DNA of 64,000 nucleotides from Bradyrhizobium genosp. L (GCF_015624485.1 NZ_CP061378.1:4278001-4342000); one strand, 5' to 3'; shown: positions 28,594 to 37,972, counted from the first letter of the stretch. Made by a program: numbers and translations. Notes: generated by a model not told the origin, from the letters alone.

Positions 28594-29796
28594 ATGATGA
28601 CCCAACGTCCGCGCAAGGCGCTCATCATCGGCGGCGGCATCGCCGGTCCGGTCACCGCGATCTTCCTGAGACGAGCCGGCATCGAGGTCGAGCTGTACGA
28701 AGCCTGGCCCTATTCCACCGGCATAGGCGGCGGCCTCCAGATCGCGCCGAACGGCATGCGCGTGCTGGCCGAGGTCGGTCTCGCCGACGAACTGATCCGC
28801 CGCGGTTCGATCGCCGAATCCTTCGATTTCTACTCGCAGGCCGGCAAGAAGCTCGGTTCGCTCAACCGCGACATGGCGAAGCGATTCGGTCAGCCGGCCG
28901 TGAACATGTGCCGCGCGACGCTGAATGAAGCCCTGGTCGACGCCGCATGGTCCGCCAGCGTCTCGGTGTTCTTCGAGAAGCGCCTGGTCAAGATCGAGGA
29001 CCGCGGCGACCAGCCCATAACAGCCTATTTCGCTGACGGCACCACCGCCGAGGGCGATTTCGTGATCGGCGCCGACGGCGTGCACTCGGCGGTACGGCGG
29101 CATGTGGTCCCGGACGGGCCTGTGCCGTTCGACACCGGCCTGCTCGGCTTCGGCAGCTTCGTGCCGCGCGCAGTGATCGAAAGCCTGCCGATCGGCCGGA
29201 AGGTGGAAACCACATTCGGGCAGAGCGGCTTCTTCGGCTACGGGCTTTGCAGCCCCGATCCGAACGACGGCGTGATGTGGTGGAGCACGCAGCCGGCGCA
29301 CGGCATGACGGCGGCAGCCTTCCGTCTCCAGAGCCAGGATGCGATCAAGCGGCACCTACGCGATTTCCATGCCGGCTGGCACGATCCGATCCCCGCGATC
29401 ATCGACGCCGCCGAGAACATCATGGTGACCGACACGCTCGACGTCGCGACGCTGCCGACGTGGTCGCGCAAGCGCACGCTGTTGATCGGCGACGCGGCGC
29501 ATGCCACCAGCCCGCATGCCGGCCAGGGCGCATCGCTGGCGCTGGAGGACGCGATGCGGCTCGGCATGTTGCTGCGCGACGGTCAGGAGCTCGGCCAGAC
29601 CTTCCAGGCGTTCGAGCACGAACGGCGTCCCCGCGCCGAGAAGATCGTGGCGATCGCCCGCCGCAACGGCAACAACAAGCGCGAGTTCAGCCCGACCGGC
29701 GCCTGGATCCGCGATCACATGATCAAGCTGCTGCTGCCGCTCTCGGCGAAAGGCATGGATTTCATGTACGCCTACGATCCCCGCGCTGCGGCGTAG
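28594..29796 (+). CDS. FAD-dependent monooxygenase (salicylate hydroxylase-like)
   Basis: A 400-residue group A flavoprotein. The Rossmann motif ALIIGGGIAGPVTAIFLRRAG is at the N-terminus, the FAD/NAD(P)H DG motif is DFVIGADGVHSAVR, and the second FAD motif is TLLIGDAAHATSPHAGQGASLALEDAMRLG. It should hydroxylate an aromatic or related substrate with NAD(P)H and O2. I start at ATG 28594 with GGAG 6 nt upstream. It stands alone next to its likely MarR regulator. Confidence 0.9.
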   Translation: MMTQRPRKALIIGGGIAGPVTAIFLRRAGIEVELYEAWPYSTGIGGGLQIAPNGMRVLAEVGLADELIRRGSIAESFDFYSQAGKKLGSLNRDMAKRFGQPAVNMCRATLNEALVDAAWSASVSVFFEKRLVKIEDRGDQPITAYFADGTTAEGDFVIGADGVHSAVRRHVVPDGPVPFDTGLLGFGSFVPRAVIESLPIGRKVETTFGQSGFFGYGLCSPDPNDGVMWWSTQPAHGMTAAAFRLQSQDAIKRHLRDFHAGWHDPIPAIIDAAENIMVTDTLDVATLPTWSRKRTLLIGDAAHATSPHAGQGASLALEDAMRLGMLLRDGQELGQTFQAFEHERRPRAEKIVAIARRNGNNKREFSPTGAWIRDHMIKLLLPLSAKGMDFMYAYDPRAAA

Positions 29797-29813
29797 TCGA
29801 CGCAAGCGATATG

Positions 29814-29903
29814 CGTAGGGTGGGCAAAGGAGCGATAGCGACGTGCCCACCATTCACGGCGTGCTCGCGATGGTGGGCACGCTGACGCTTTGCCCACCCT
29901 ACG
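29814..29903. repeat. Palindromic dispersed repeat (CGTAGGGTGGGCAAAG family)
   Basis: The ends CGTAGGGTGGGCAAAG and CTTTGCCCACCCTACG are exact inverted repeats, with a further inner pair GTGCCCACCAT / ATGGTGGGCAC. This 90-bp element lies between convergent genes (monooxygenase and saccharopine dehydrogenase-like). It is a known type of rhizobial intergenic repeat and may serve both as terminator. Confidence 0.85.
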
Positions 29904-29911
29904 AAATGCGA

Positions 29912-31087
29912 CTACTTTTCTATCTCGAACCTCAAGCCGGCGTGATCGACCAGGCGCTTGATCAATTTGTGCTGCATCGCAGCCCCCGGCGTCCAGAAGC
30001 CCGCGGGCACATCGGGCGTATCGCGCAACAGGCAGATCGCGCATTCCGAGATCATCTTCGAGGTCGAACCGTAGCCGGGATCGCGGTCGCCCTTGATGCC
30101 GGCGCGGACGGCGCGGCCGTCGGGTGCGACGGCGACATAGAGCAGATCGTAGCGTCCGTTCTCGCGCTCTTCCTTCGAGGGCCCCTCGCCCGGCTTCGGC
30201 GCGCTGGGGCCGGTCTTCTCGGCATTGAAGGCCATCACGCGCTTGGCGTTGGCTTCGCCCTTCTCGCCCGGACCGGTCAAGACCATCTCGTCGTAGACGA
30301 AGTCACGGCCGTAAGGGAATCCCATCAGCATGTTGGAGCGGTGGACGTTGCGGGTGTTGATGAGCGCCATCATGAAGGGCGCGGCCCAGGATTGCAGGTC
30401 GTCCTCGTGAAGCGGCTTGTTGCCGCGCGGCTGCTTCGGACCTTCAAATCCCGGGGTCAGCGCGAACGGGTTGTTGAGGATCGCAACCAGGCTCAGATCC
30501 TGCGCGACCGCGTCGAACGTCGCCTTGGCGCTCGCCGCGGTGCCGCCGGACATCGTGCCGCGCATGTCGCGCACCCGTCCCTTGACCCGCGGCGCCATCG
30601 CGCCGAACGCGCGCTTGGCTTCGTCCTGGACGAAGAACGCGCCGAGCTCGAATGGCACCGAATCGAAGCCGCAGGAGAACACGATGCGGGCGCCGCTCGC
30701 CTTCGCCGCGGCCTCATGCTTGTCGATCATCTGCCGCATCCAGACCGGCTCGCCGCAGAGATCGAAATAATCCCTGCCGGTTTCCACGCAGGCGGCGATC
30801 AGCTCGTTGCCGTAGTACTGGTACGGGCCGACGGTCGAGATCACCGATCTGGTCTGCGCGAGCATCGCCTTCAACGCAGCGCTGTCGCCGGAATCGGCGA
30901 CGAGCAGCGGCGTGTCGGCGGGCGCGCCGATCGCATCACGCACCGAGGCGAGCTTGTCCTTGCTGCGCCCGGCCATCGCCCATCTCAGACTCCCATCGCG
31001 ATAATTCGCGGCGAGATACTCGGCGACGAGCTGGCCGGTGAAGCCGGTTGCGCCATAGACGACGATGTCGAGTTTCGGCGAGGCCAT
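29912..31087 (-). CDS. Saccharopine dehydrogenase-like NAD(P)-binding protein (trans-acting enoyl reductase type)
   Basis: A 391-residue protein with an N-terminal Rossmann fold (DIVVYGATGFTGQLVAEYLA). SVISTVGPYQYYGNELIAACVETGRDYFDLCGEPVWM is diagnostic of the family that includes mycobacterial Rv2953-type trans-acting enoyl reductases. Start at ATG 31087, with AGGGAA upstream. The true substrate in this organism is unknown; it may reduce a lipid or polyketide intermediate. It lies 67 nt downstream of a DUF169 gene on the same strand. Confidence 0.88.
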   Translation of the reverse strand: MASPKLDIVVYGATGFTGQLVAEYLAANYRDGSLRWAMAGRSKDKLASVRDAIGAPADTPLLVADSGDSAALKAMLAQTRSVISTVGPYQYYGNELIAACVETGRDYFDLCGEPVWMRQMIDKHEAAAKASGARIVFSCGFDSVPFELGAFFVQDEAKRAFGAMAPRVKGRVRDMRGTMSGGTAASAKATFDAVAQDLSLVAILNNPFALTPGFEGPKQPRGNKPLHEDDLQSWAAPFMMALINTRNVHRSNMLMGFPYGRDFVYDEMVLTGPGEKGEANAKRVMAFNAEKTGPSAPKPGEGPSKEERENGRYDLLYVAVAPDGRAVRAGIKGDRDPGYGSTSKMISECAICLLRDTPDVPAGFWTPGAAMQHKLIKRLVDHAGLRFEIEK

Positions 31088-31154
31088 CAGACAGGTTCCC
31101 TGCAAAACGAATGGGCGGCCCTTTTGTCATCGCGGCCGGAGCGACGCAACCCGC

Positions 31155-31940
31155 TTATTTCTTCGCGTACGACACGCCCATCCCGGCGCGCACGTCGGCC
31201 TGGATGCCGTAGGCCGCGATCGGATAGCGCAGGCCGTTCTTGGCGAGCTGCTTCATGCCGGCAATCGCCTTCACGAGATAGCCAGGCGGCAGCGCCATCA
31301 GCATCTCCTCGTCGGGCACGCCGCCATAGCGGCGCTCGGCGAAGCACGGTAGCGAGAGGCTCGGCTCGCCGGTCTTCAGCGCCCGCCCCCACGAATCCGC
31401 GCAAGCCGTTTCGCCGACCACGCCCCATTCGAACTTCTTGTAGCCGGTATATTGCAGCCCGTTGATCAGGATGATCATCTGCCCCGGCGTCGCGTAGACC
31501 AGGCAGATATCCGGCGGATCGAGCCGGCCGCTGACGAGCGGGCTCACCGCCATCGCCTGATAACGGCCGTAAGGCACGACATCGAGCGCCTCCTGGCGCT
31601 TGCGCGCATCCTCCGCGGTGCCGTGCCAGACGCCGACATAGTTCTCGCCGGCGAGCCATGTCTCGTCCTGCGGCGCGAGCCCGATCACCGCGCGGCATTG
31701 CGCGCCGACCAGATCGTCGCCGGTGATGCCGACGGTCCAGCCAAGCCGCGAGGCCATGCTGACGATCTGATCTGTGGTGTGGACCGCAGACGGCCGCCGG
31801 ATCTTCGGGATCGCCTCCATGTCCTCGACGCGGGCAAACATCTTGATCCCGATCACCGTGGTCTTCAGCCGCAGCAGGCTGTTCAGATCGGCGACGATGG
31901 CGGCGAGGTCGAACTGTTCCGGCGGTGTCTGCTGTTGCAT
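31155..31940 (-). CDS. DUF169 domain-containing protein
   Basis: A 261-residue DUF169 protein. The family's features are visible: an N-terminal helical segment, IGIKMFARVEDME, several conserved cysteines (for example in AQCRAVIGL, DICLVYATPGQ) and LSLPCFAERRYGG. Other DUF169 proteins are of unknown role, sometimes near metal or flavin enzymes. I start at ATG 31940 with GGGAG upstream; the longer open frame runs into the next gene. Confidence 0.85.
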   Translation of the reverse strand: MQQQTPPEQFDLAAIVADLNSLLRLKTTVIGIKMFARVEDMEAIPKIRRPSAVHTTDQIVSMASRLGWTVGITGDDLVGAQCRAVIGLAPQDETWLAGENYVGVWHGTAEDARKRQEALDVVPYGRYQAMAVSPLVSGRLDPPDICLVYATPGQMIILINGLQYTGYKKFEWGVVGETACADSWGRALKTGEPSLSLPCFAERRYGGVPDEEMLMALPPGYLVKAIAGMKQLAKNGLRYPIAAYGIQADVRAGMGVSYAKK

Positions 31941-32023
31941 GGCGTGAACTCCCGTGACCGGCGGCTTTGCGCCACCTGTTGTGGCGATGTTAGCCGGATT
32001 GGCGGGCGCTGGCGACACGCGCC

Positions 32024-32824
32024 TCAGGGCGCCGTCGGCCCCGGGAACAGGGCATCGGTCTTGCCGTTCACCCTGTAGGCGACGAGGCCGAGCCATTCGC
32101 GGATTGCGATGTCGGTACGCGACAGCCCGTCCATCGCCATGTTGATGACGAAGAGATCGCCGAGCTTGCCGACGCGCCAATCGACCGGATAGGCCTCGAC
32201 CGGAAATCCCGCCTTGCGAAACAGCCCGACCGAACGCGGCATGTGATAGGCCGATGTCACCAGGAGCCAGCGTTCGCCCGGCTGCGGCTTGACCAGCGCC
32301 TTGGAGAATTCGGCGTTCTCCACCGTGTTGCGCGACTGCCGCTCGATGGTCAGGCGCGACTTGGCAACGCCGAGGTTCTCCAGCACCTCGCCGGCATAGT
32401 CGCCTTCCTTGGCATCGTTCGACAGCAGATTGGCGTTGCCGCCGGTGAAGACGATGCGGGCATCGGGATATTTGCGCGCGAGTTCAGCCGCGACGATGAT
32501 GCGGTCCGCGGAGTGCGCAACGATGGTGGTTTTATGCGCCAGCGAGACGTCGGGATCGATCGATCCGCCGAGGACGATGATGCCGTCGGGTACGCCATGC
32601 GCGGGATTCCACGGCGGAAAGCGGCTCTCCAGCGAGTAGATCAGGAGATTGCCGACCGGCGAAAACGCGATCACCGCCAGCAGCACGGCCGCGCCGACCG
32701 TCAACCTGCGACCAAGCACGGCAAACCGCGTCGGCCACAAGGCGGCACCGATCAGGCCGATGCCGATCAGGAAATTCACCGGCAGCAGCATGATGCCGAG
32801 CGTCTTGGAGAGCACGAAAAACAA
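32024..32824 (-). CDS. YdcF family protein (DUF218)
   Basis: A 266-residue protein with two N-terminal helices (about 5-30 and 40-60) and a DUF218 domain. GIIVLGGSIDPDVS, ARIVFTGGNAN and WLLVTSAYHMPRSVGLFRKAGFPVEAYPVD match ElyC/YdcF proteins, which act in the periplasm in envelope biogenesis. It has no close functional partner nearby. Confidence 0.9.
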   Translation of the reverse strand: MFFVLSKTLGIMLLPVNFLIGIGLIGAALWPTRFAVLGRRLTVGAAVLLAVIAFSPVGNLLIYSLESRFPPWNPAHGVPDGIIVLGGSIDPDVSLAHKTTIVAHSADRIIVAAELARKYPDARIVFTGGNANLLSNDAKEGDYAGEVLENLGVAKSRLTIERQSRNTVENAEFSKALVKPQPGERWLLVTSAYHMPRSVGLFRKAGFPVEAYPVDWRVGKLGDLFVINMAMDGLSRTDIAIREWLGLVAYRVNGKTDALFPGPTAP

Positions 32825-32890
32825 GGGAGGCCTCTGGGAAGTTCTGCCGTCACGTCATACGCTGCCACGACAGCAATCGAAAGACGTCAC

Positions 32891-33832
32891 ATGCCCCACC
32901 ATGACCTGAAGTCCAGTCCCGAAACCTGCCATTGGGGCTTCTTTGAAGCGAAGCTGAAGCCGGTCCTGACGATTGCGAGCGGCGACGAGGTCACGATCGA
33001 GACCGTCAGCGGCGGCCCTGACGTCGTACCCGACCGCGGCAAGTTCGTCGTCCCACCGGAGCTCGACGATATCCACGCAAGGTGCGAGCGGATGGTACCC
33101 GGGCACATCCTCACCGGTCCGGTCGCGGTCGATGGCGCCGCGCCCGGCGATGTGCTCGAGGTCGATATCCTCGACGTGCAACTCCGCCAGGACTGGGGCT
33201 GGAATCTGATCAAGCCGCTGTCCGGCACCCTGCCCGACGATTTCCACGAAACCCGAATCCTCAACATCCCGCTTGATCGCGACCGGATGGTCGGCCGCAT
33301 GCCGTGGGGACTCGACCTGCCGCTGAAACCGTTCTTCGGCGTAATGGGCGTGGCGCCCCCGCCGGCCTGGGGCCGCATCTCCTCGCTGATCCCGCGCGCG
33401 ATGGGCGGCAATCTCGACAACAAGGAGCTTGGGGCCGGCGCAAAGCTCTATCTGCCTGTGTTCGTGCCGGGCGCGCTGTTCTCCTGTGGCGATGGCCATG
33501 GCGTGCAGGGCGACGGCGAGGTCTGCGTCACCGCGATCGAGACCGCGCTCACCGGCCGCTTCCGCCTGACCTTGCGCAAGGATCTCAAGCTCGCCTATCC
33601 GCGCGCCGAGACCGCCGACCACTATATGACGATGGCGATGGATCCCGATCTCGACCAATGCGTGGTGCGGGCGCTGCGCGACATGATCGTGCTGCTCGGA
33701 GAGAAGCGCAATCTGTCCCGCGAAGACGCCTACACGCTGTGCAGCCTCGTGGCCGATTTGCGGGTGACGCAGACCGTGAACGGCTCCAAGGGCATTCACT
33801 GCATGATCGCGAAGTCGGTGGTCCACGGCTAA
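32891..33832 (+). CDS. Acetamidase/formamidase family protein
   Basis: A 313-residue FmdA/AmdA family amidohydrolase. The family segments GPVAVDGAAPGDVLEVDILDV, RMPWGLDLPLKPFFGVMGVAPP, GGNLDNKELGAGAKLYLPVFVPGALFSCGDGHGVQGDGEV are all visible; metal-binding His/Asp lie in the GDGHGVQGDGE stretch. It hydrolyses formamide or a short amide to ammonia and the acid. No urea or amide transporter is adjacent. The start is the first ATG; its ribosome site is weak. Confidence 0.92.
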   Translation: MPHHDLKSSPETCHWGFFEAKLKPVLTIASGDEVTIETVSGGPDVVPDRGKFVVPPELDDIHARCERMVPGHILTGPVAVDGAAPGDVLEVDILDVQLRQDWGWNLIKPLSGTLPDDFHETRILNIPLDRDRMVGRMPWGLDLPLKPFFGVMGVAPPPAWGRISSLIPRAMGGNLDNKELGAGAKLYLPVFVPGALFSCGDGHGVQGDGEVCVTAIETALTGRFRLTLRKDLKLAYPRAETADHYMTMAMDPDLDQCVVRALRDMIVLLGEKRNLSREDAYTLCSLVADLRVTQTVNGSKGIHCMIAKSVVHG

Positions 33833-33840
33833 CCCTCCCA

Positions 33841-33880
33841 TGTCATTCCGGGACTCGCGAAGCGAGAACCCGGAATGACA
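33841..33880. repeat. Short dispersed hairpin repeat after the amidase gene
   Basis: TGTCATTCCGGG (33841-33852) and CCCGGAATGACA (33869-33880) are exact inverted repeats around a 16-nt loop. It starts 9 nt past the acetamidase stop and may act as a terminator, although there is no T-tract. Confidence 0.75.
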
Positions 33881-33947
33881 GGTTGTGTTTTGCGCGGGCG
33901 CCTCGATACAATCCGCCCCAACGACCAAAAAGCGATAGGGAAGCGAC

Positions 33948-35771
33948 ATGCTGAAGGACAGGCTTTCGCCGGCCGACGAGGCCGCACGCGACAAGGAGAT
34001 GCGCGAGACGCTGGCGGCCTGCCCGCGGATCCTCGATCTCATCGCCCGCGGTCCGCTCGGCGCGCCGGATGCGGAAGCCGCGATCTATCTGCGGTCGCCG
34101 CTCGATCCAAACCCGGTCGTGATTTCCAACGATCACTTGATGGGCTGCGTCAAGGCGGCCGAGACCTATTTCCGCAGCCACGGCATCGGCAAGGACGACG
34201 TCGTGGCGCTGCTGCTGCCGGCCTGTCCTGCGACCATGGTCGGGATCTTCGGCGCGGCAGCCTGCGGCATCGCCGAGCCGCTCAATCTGCTGTTCACGCG
34301 CGAGGCCATTGTCGCCCAGCTCAATGCCATCAAGGCCAAGCTTCTGCTGGCGCCGCCGCCGGGCATGCCGGGCGGGCTCTATGAGAAGATCGAAGGCTTG
34401 CAGCGCGAGGTGCCGAGCCTCAAGCGTATCGTGATCGTCCCGCTCGACGGCACCATCGCCTTCGACGGCGAGGTGCTGCAACCCGATCCAGCCTGGCGCG
34501 ACGACTACGGCAAGTCGAAAGACGCGAGCGAAGCCGACCGCGTCGCCGTGATGCTGCCGACCGGCGGCACCACCGGCCATCCCAAGGTGGCGCGGCTCAC
34601 CAACCGTGCGATGGTCGCCTCCACGCTCTCCTCGCGGATGGCGCTCGACTTCCGGCGCGGCGAGCGCGCGATGATCACGCTGCCGCTGTTCCATGTCGGC
34701 GGCCTGTTCTGCACCTCGTCGAACTGTCTCGCGGCCGGCACAACCATGTTCATCCCCGGCCCGGCCGGCGCGCGCGATCCCGCATTGATCACGCATTTCT
34801 GGAAGATCGTCGAAAAGTACCGCGTCAACATCACGGGCGGCGTGCCGACCACGCTTGGCGCGCTCGCCGACGTGCCCATAGCGGGCAGCGACATTTCGAG
34901 CCTGCGCGTCACCGCGATCGGCGCCTCGATCTGCCCGCCGGAGATCGAGCGGCGCTATCTCGCGACCTGGGGCGGCCCCTGCGTCCAGCAGCTCTACGGC
35001 ATGACCGAACTCGCCGGCGCCATCACCCATGATGTGCACGGCGTGAAGCCGCGGCCCGAGGCCGTCGGCACACGCAATCCGCTGGTCGAGCTTGCGATCC
35101 TCGCAGGCGGCACGTTGCACAGGGGACCATGGCCCTCGCCGGTCGGCGAGCTCCTGACCCGCGGACCGCAGGTGTTCGCCGGCTATGTCGACAGGAAGCA
35201 GACCGAAGAGGCTTTCCACGACGGCTGGCTGCGCACCGGCGACATCTGCCGGATCGATGCCGACGGCTTCGTCTACATCATAGGCCGCGCCAAGGACGTT
35301 ATCATCCGCGGCGGCCACAACATCGATCCGCGCGCGATCGAGGACGCCGCGCTGCAGTTTCCGGGCGTCGCGCTCGCCGCGGCGGTCGGCCGTCCCGACG
35401 CCTATGCCGGCGAGGTGCCGATGCTGTTCGTCTCGGCGCAGCCCGGCGCCCATATCGATGCGAACGCACTCGCGGCCTTCGTGCAGGACAACATCCTGGA
35501 ACCGCCGGCGCGGCCGCGGATGGTGTCGGTGATCCCGGACATGCCGGTGACGCCGGTCGGCAAGATCTTCAAACCCAAGCTGCGCGAGATCGCCGCCGGC
35601 GAAGCCGCGCGCGAGCTTCTGGCGCTGGAGGGGCTCCGCGGTGTCAGCGTGGACGCGATCACTGACCCCTCCCGTGGGCTTTATCTGAGCGTTTCAGCCC
35701 CTCCCGAGCAGGCCGAAATCGCTGAGCGGCTGCTGAAGAGGTTCCCGGTCAAGGTTGAGTTACGGGCCTAA
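33948..35771 (+). CDS. Acyl-CoA synthetase (class I adenylate-forming enzyme)
   Basis: A 607-residue AMP-forming ligase. Motif A3 is PTGGTTGHPKVARLTN, A5 is QQLYGMTE, A7 is DGWLRTGDICRID, A8 is GRAKDVIIRGGHNIDP, and the catalytic lysine is in PVTPVGKIFKPKLR. It should activate a carboxylic acid to acyl-AMP and then acyl-CoA. It stands alone; the C-terminal ~50 residues extend beyond the usual end. The substrate cannot be told. Confidence 0.93.
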   Translation: MLKDRLSPADEAARDKEMRETLAACPRILDLIARGPLGAPDAEAAIYLRSPLDPNPVVISNDHLMGCVKAAETYFRSHGIGKDDVVALLLPACPATMVGIFGAAACGIAEPLNLLFTREAIVAQLNAIKAKLLLAPPPGMPGGLYEKIEGLQREVPSLKRIVIVPLDGTIAFDGEVLQPDPAWRDDYGKSKDASEADRVAVMLPTGGTTGHPKVARLTNRAMVASTLSSRMALDFRRGERAMITLPLFHVGGLFCTSSNCLAAGTTMFIPGPAGARDPALITHFWKIVEKYRVNITGGVPTTLGALADVPIAGSDISSLRVTAIGASICPPEIERRYLATWGGPCVQQLYGMTELAGAITHDVHGVKPRPEAVGTRNPLVELAILAGGTLHRGPWPSPVGELLTRGPQVFAGYVDRKQTEEAFHDGWLRTGDICRIDADGFVYIIGRAKDVIIRGGHNIDPRAIEDAALQFPGVALAAAVGRPDAYAGEVPMLFVSAQPGAHIDANALAAFVQDNILEPPARPRMVSVIPDMPVTPVGKIFKPKLREIAAGEAARELLALEGLRGVSVDAITDPSRGLYLSVSAPPEQAEIAERLLKRFPVKVELRA

Positions 35772-35815
35772 GCTCTTCGCCTGACTGGATAATTGATAGG
35801 CATCTACACTGCCGC

Positions 35816-35844
35816 GGCGCGCCGGAATTGATTTCCGGCGCGCC
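35816..35844 (+). terminator. Candidate terminator hairpin after the acyl-CoA synthetase gene
   Basis: GGCGCGCCGGAA (35816-35827) pairs exactly with TTCCGGCGCGCC (35833-35844) across a 5-nt loop. It lies 45 nt past the stop, but the T-tract is poor. Confidence 0.5.
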
Positions 35845-35870
35845 ATTGGGCGCACCCGCATTTCCCCGGC

Positions 35871-35900
35871 TTGACGGTCTCCTGCATTACCTAATAGAGT
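35871..35900 (+). promoter_or_regulatory. Candidate sigma70-like promoter for the RHH/gcrA pair
   Basis: TTGACG (35871-35876) is followed 18 nt later by TAGAGT (35895-35900), or 15 nt later by TAATAG. It lies about 50 nt upstream of the small RHH-like gene. Confidence 0.35.
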
Positions 35901-35947
35901 CTAAATAGATACTTTTCAGTACACGCGTTCAGAGTTAGCGTTCTCCC

Positions 35948-36148
35948 ATGGCTACGGAAAAGGCCGAAACCGACCGCGTACCGGTCACATTGGCGCTCTC
36001 GACCATTGGATATCTCGAGAAGCTGGTGAGACAGGGCACCCACGGCACGAGCGTCCCGGGCGTTGCACGGACATTGATCGAGGAAGGCATTCGGCTCGCC
36101 ATCAAGGACGGGTTGCTTGCGATCCGCGACAACGGCCGCGCGCCCTGA
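35948..36148 (+). CDS. Small ribbon-helix-helix-like protein
   Basis: A 66-residue protein whose pattern PVTLALSTIGYLEKLVRQGTHG, then SVPGVARTLIEEGIRLAIKDG fits a ribbon-helix-helix fold: one basic/hydrophobic strand and two helices. Such proteins bind DNA as dimers or act as antitoxins. No toxin gene is adjacent. It lies 47 nt ahead of gcrA on the same strand. Inference from fold pattern only. Confidence 0.6.
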   Translation: MATEKAETDRVPVTLALSTIGYLEKLVRQGTHGTSVPGVARTLIEEGIRLAIKDGLLAIRDNGRAP

Positions 36149-36195
36149 GGGGGCGCGCCGGCGCGGCGGTTCAACACAGAACGTGGAACCGCAAA

Positions 36196-36666
36196 ATGAT
36201 TGAACCGACTCTTGAACCGACCTGGACGCCCGAGCGCGTCGACCAGCTCAAAGGCTATTTTGCCGCCGGCCTCTCCTGCCGCGATATCGCGGTCAGCATC
36301 GGCGTCAGCCGCAATGCCGTGATCGGCAAGCTGTCGCGGCTGAATCTGACCCGCTCGACGCCCGAGGAGCGCCGCGCACGCAGGAAGCGATCCACACCGC
36401 CCGCGCAGAGACCGACACCCAAGCAGCAACTCCGGATGTTGCAGGCCGTCTATCCGCAAGAGCCTGAAGACGCCCCGATCGCCAGCGTCAACAATTGCTC
36501 GCTGTTCGAACTGAGCGAGCAGCGCTGCCGCTGGCCGATCTCAACGCCGGGCGCCGACGATTTCTGCTTCTGCGGCAACACCCCGCTCGGCGGCATGCCC
36601 TATTGCTCAGGCCATTACCGCCTCGCGTATCAGTCAAACTCGCGCCAGCGCGCGATGCGCGGCTAG
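36196..36666 (+). CDS. gcrA: GcrA-type cell cycle regulator
   Basis: A 156-residue GcrA. The N-terminal DNA-binding HTH reads WTPERVDQLKGYFAAGLSCRDIAVSIGVSRNAVIGKLSRLNL (residues 10-51); the middle is basic and proline-rich; the C-terminus with CRWPISTPGADDFCFCGN and MPYCSGHYRLAYQ is the sigma70-binding part. In alphaproteobacteria it activates promoters carrying methylated GANTC sites with RNA polymerase. It is followed directly by a hairpin repeat containing GAATC. Confidence 0.93.
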   Translation: MIEPTLEPTWTPERVDQLKGYFAAGLSCRDIAVSIGVSRNAVIGKLSRLNLTRSTPEERRARRKRSTPPAQRPTPKQQLRMLQAVYPQEPEDAPIASVNNCSLFELSEQRCRWPISTPGADDFCFCGNTPLGGMPYCSGHYRLAYQSNSRQRAMRG

Positions 36667-36769
36667 AGCATTTTCGGTTCTGATTGAATCAGAACCGAAG
36701 CTCTAGACTCTTGTCTTGACGCGTTTTCTTCACGCGAACCGGTATCCACTTCGCTCGAAAACGCTCTAG
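36663..36769. repeat. Dispersed hairpin repeat, copy 1
   Basis: Starts CTAGAGCATTTT and ends AAAACGCTCTAG, so the ends are near inverted repeats. Inside is a perfect hairpin TTCGGTTCTGATT / AATCAGAACCGAA around a central G, with GAATC at its apex. The last ~53 bp match copy 2 (43208-43312) exactly. It begins inside the gcrA stop region. Confidence 0.9.
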
Positions 36770-36778
36770 GTTGAGCGA

Positions 36779-37741
36779 TCAGCCGACCTTCCAGCCGGTG
36801 GCCGCGACGAGGCTCTGGTAGAACTCCGGCGTGTAAGCCTGGTCCGGCGTCTTGCGCACGCGCTCATCGAGCATGTGCGCATCGTCGCCGACCAGGATGC
36901 GCCAACGATCCGCCTTGACGCCGTCGAGGATGATCTTGGCAGCGGCGGCTGCCGTCGTCGGGGCCTCGTCGTGGAAGATGCGGGCGCGGTCGAGCGCGAG
37001 TTGCTGGATGTCAGCGTCTGACATCTTGGCGACGTCGACACCCTGCCCTTGCAGACGCTGCCGCGCCTGCTTGAGCTCGTCGGCGTTCAACTGGTCTGAG
37101 CCATTCTGCACCTTGCGCGAGTTCGACACGATCGAGGTGCCGATATGGCCGGGCATCACGACCGAGCATTTGACATGCGGCGCGTTGAGGCGGAGATCGT
37201 TGATCAGCGCCTCGGTGAATCCCTTCACCGCGAATTTCGCGGCAGAATAGGCGGTGTGCGACACACCCATGCCGACCGAGGCCCAGAATCCGTTGACGCT
37301 GGAGGTGTTGACGATGTGCGCCTCGTCGGCCTTCACGAGCAGCGGCAGGAAGGTGCGGACGCCGAGATAGACGCCGCCCCAGCAGATGTTGAAGGTGCGC
37401 TCCCACTGCTCGCGCGTGTTGGTGAACAGGCTGCCGCCGCCGCCGATGCCGGCGTTGTTGAACAAGAGATGGATCCGGTCGGTCGCCTGCTGCTCGATCA
37501 GCTCGTCGCGGAAACGCTTGTAGTGGTCCTCGATCGAGACGTCGGCGACGTGGGTCGTGATGCGCAGGCCCTGTGGCAGCTTCTCGACCTCGCACAACCG
37601 CTTGGTCTCGGCCATCGCCTCGGCCGAGACGTCGCACATCGCGACATTGCAGCCTTCGGCGATCAGCTGCCGCGCGAGCTCGCGTCCCATGCCCGTGCCG
37701 CCACCGGTGATGACGGCAATCTTTCCGGCAAAATCCTTCAT
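36779..37741 (-). CDS. SDR family oxidoreductase
   Basis: A 320-residue classical short-chain dehydrogenase. The cofactor motif is TGGGTGMGRELA, the structural NNAG is LLFNNAGIGG, and the catalytic Ser-Tyr-Lys set is in NTSSVNGFW and TAYSAAKFAVKG. It has a C-terminal extension of some 60 residues relative to typical 250-residue SDRs. I start at ATG 37741. The upstream frame to 37819 has no ribosome site. Substrate unknown. Confidence 0.92.
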   Translation of the reverse strand: MKDFAGKIAVITGGGTGMGRELARQLIAEGCNVAMCDVSAEAMAETKRLCEVEKLPQGLRITTHVADVSIEDHYKRFRDELIEQQATDRIHLLFNNAGIGGGGSLFTNTREQWERTFNICWGGVYLGVRTFLPLLVKADEAHIVNTSSVNGFWASVGMGVSHTAYSAAKFAVKGFTEALINDLRLNAPHVKCSVVMPGHIGTSIVSNSRKVQNGSDQLNADELKQARQRLQGQGVDVAKMSDADIQQLALDRARIFHDEAPTTAAAAAKIILDGVKADRWRILVGDDAHMLDERVRKTPDQAYTPEFYQSLVAATGWKVG

Positions 37742-37972
37742 GTGAGATCCGTTCGTCCCTGCTTGTTCTTGGTTTTGGTCGGCGCGCGGATCGCGGTCCC
37801 AACCATTTGGCCGCGCCACTCTACATCACGGAATCGCATTGCCAACGGCGCAGGAGGGGTCCGCCCGCTGCCCCTCTCCCATCCCGGGAACCAAAATCGC
37901 ACCTCGTGGTTGAACCTTGTCGGCGCGACCGCGACGTACCCGACAGGGAGGCGTTCTTCCAGGGAGGTTGGA

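Noticed and set aside
32243..32890. Plus-strand open frame ahead of the acetamidase
   Set aside because: It is antisense to the YdcF gene, and its composition is that of a shadow frame.
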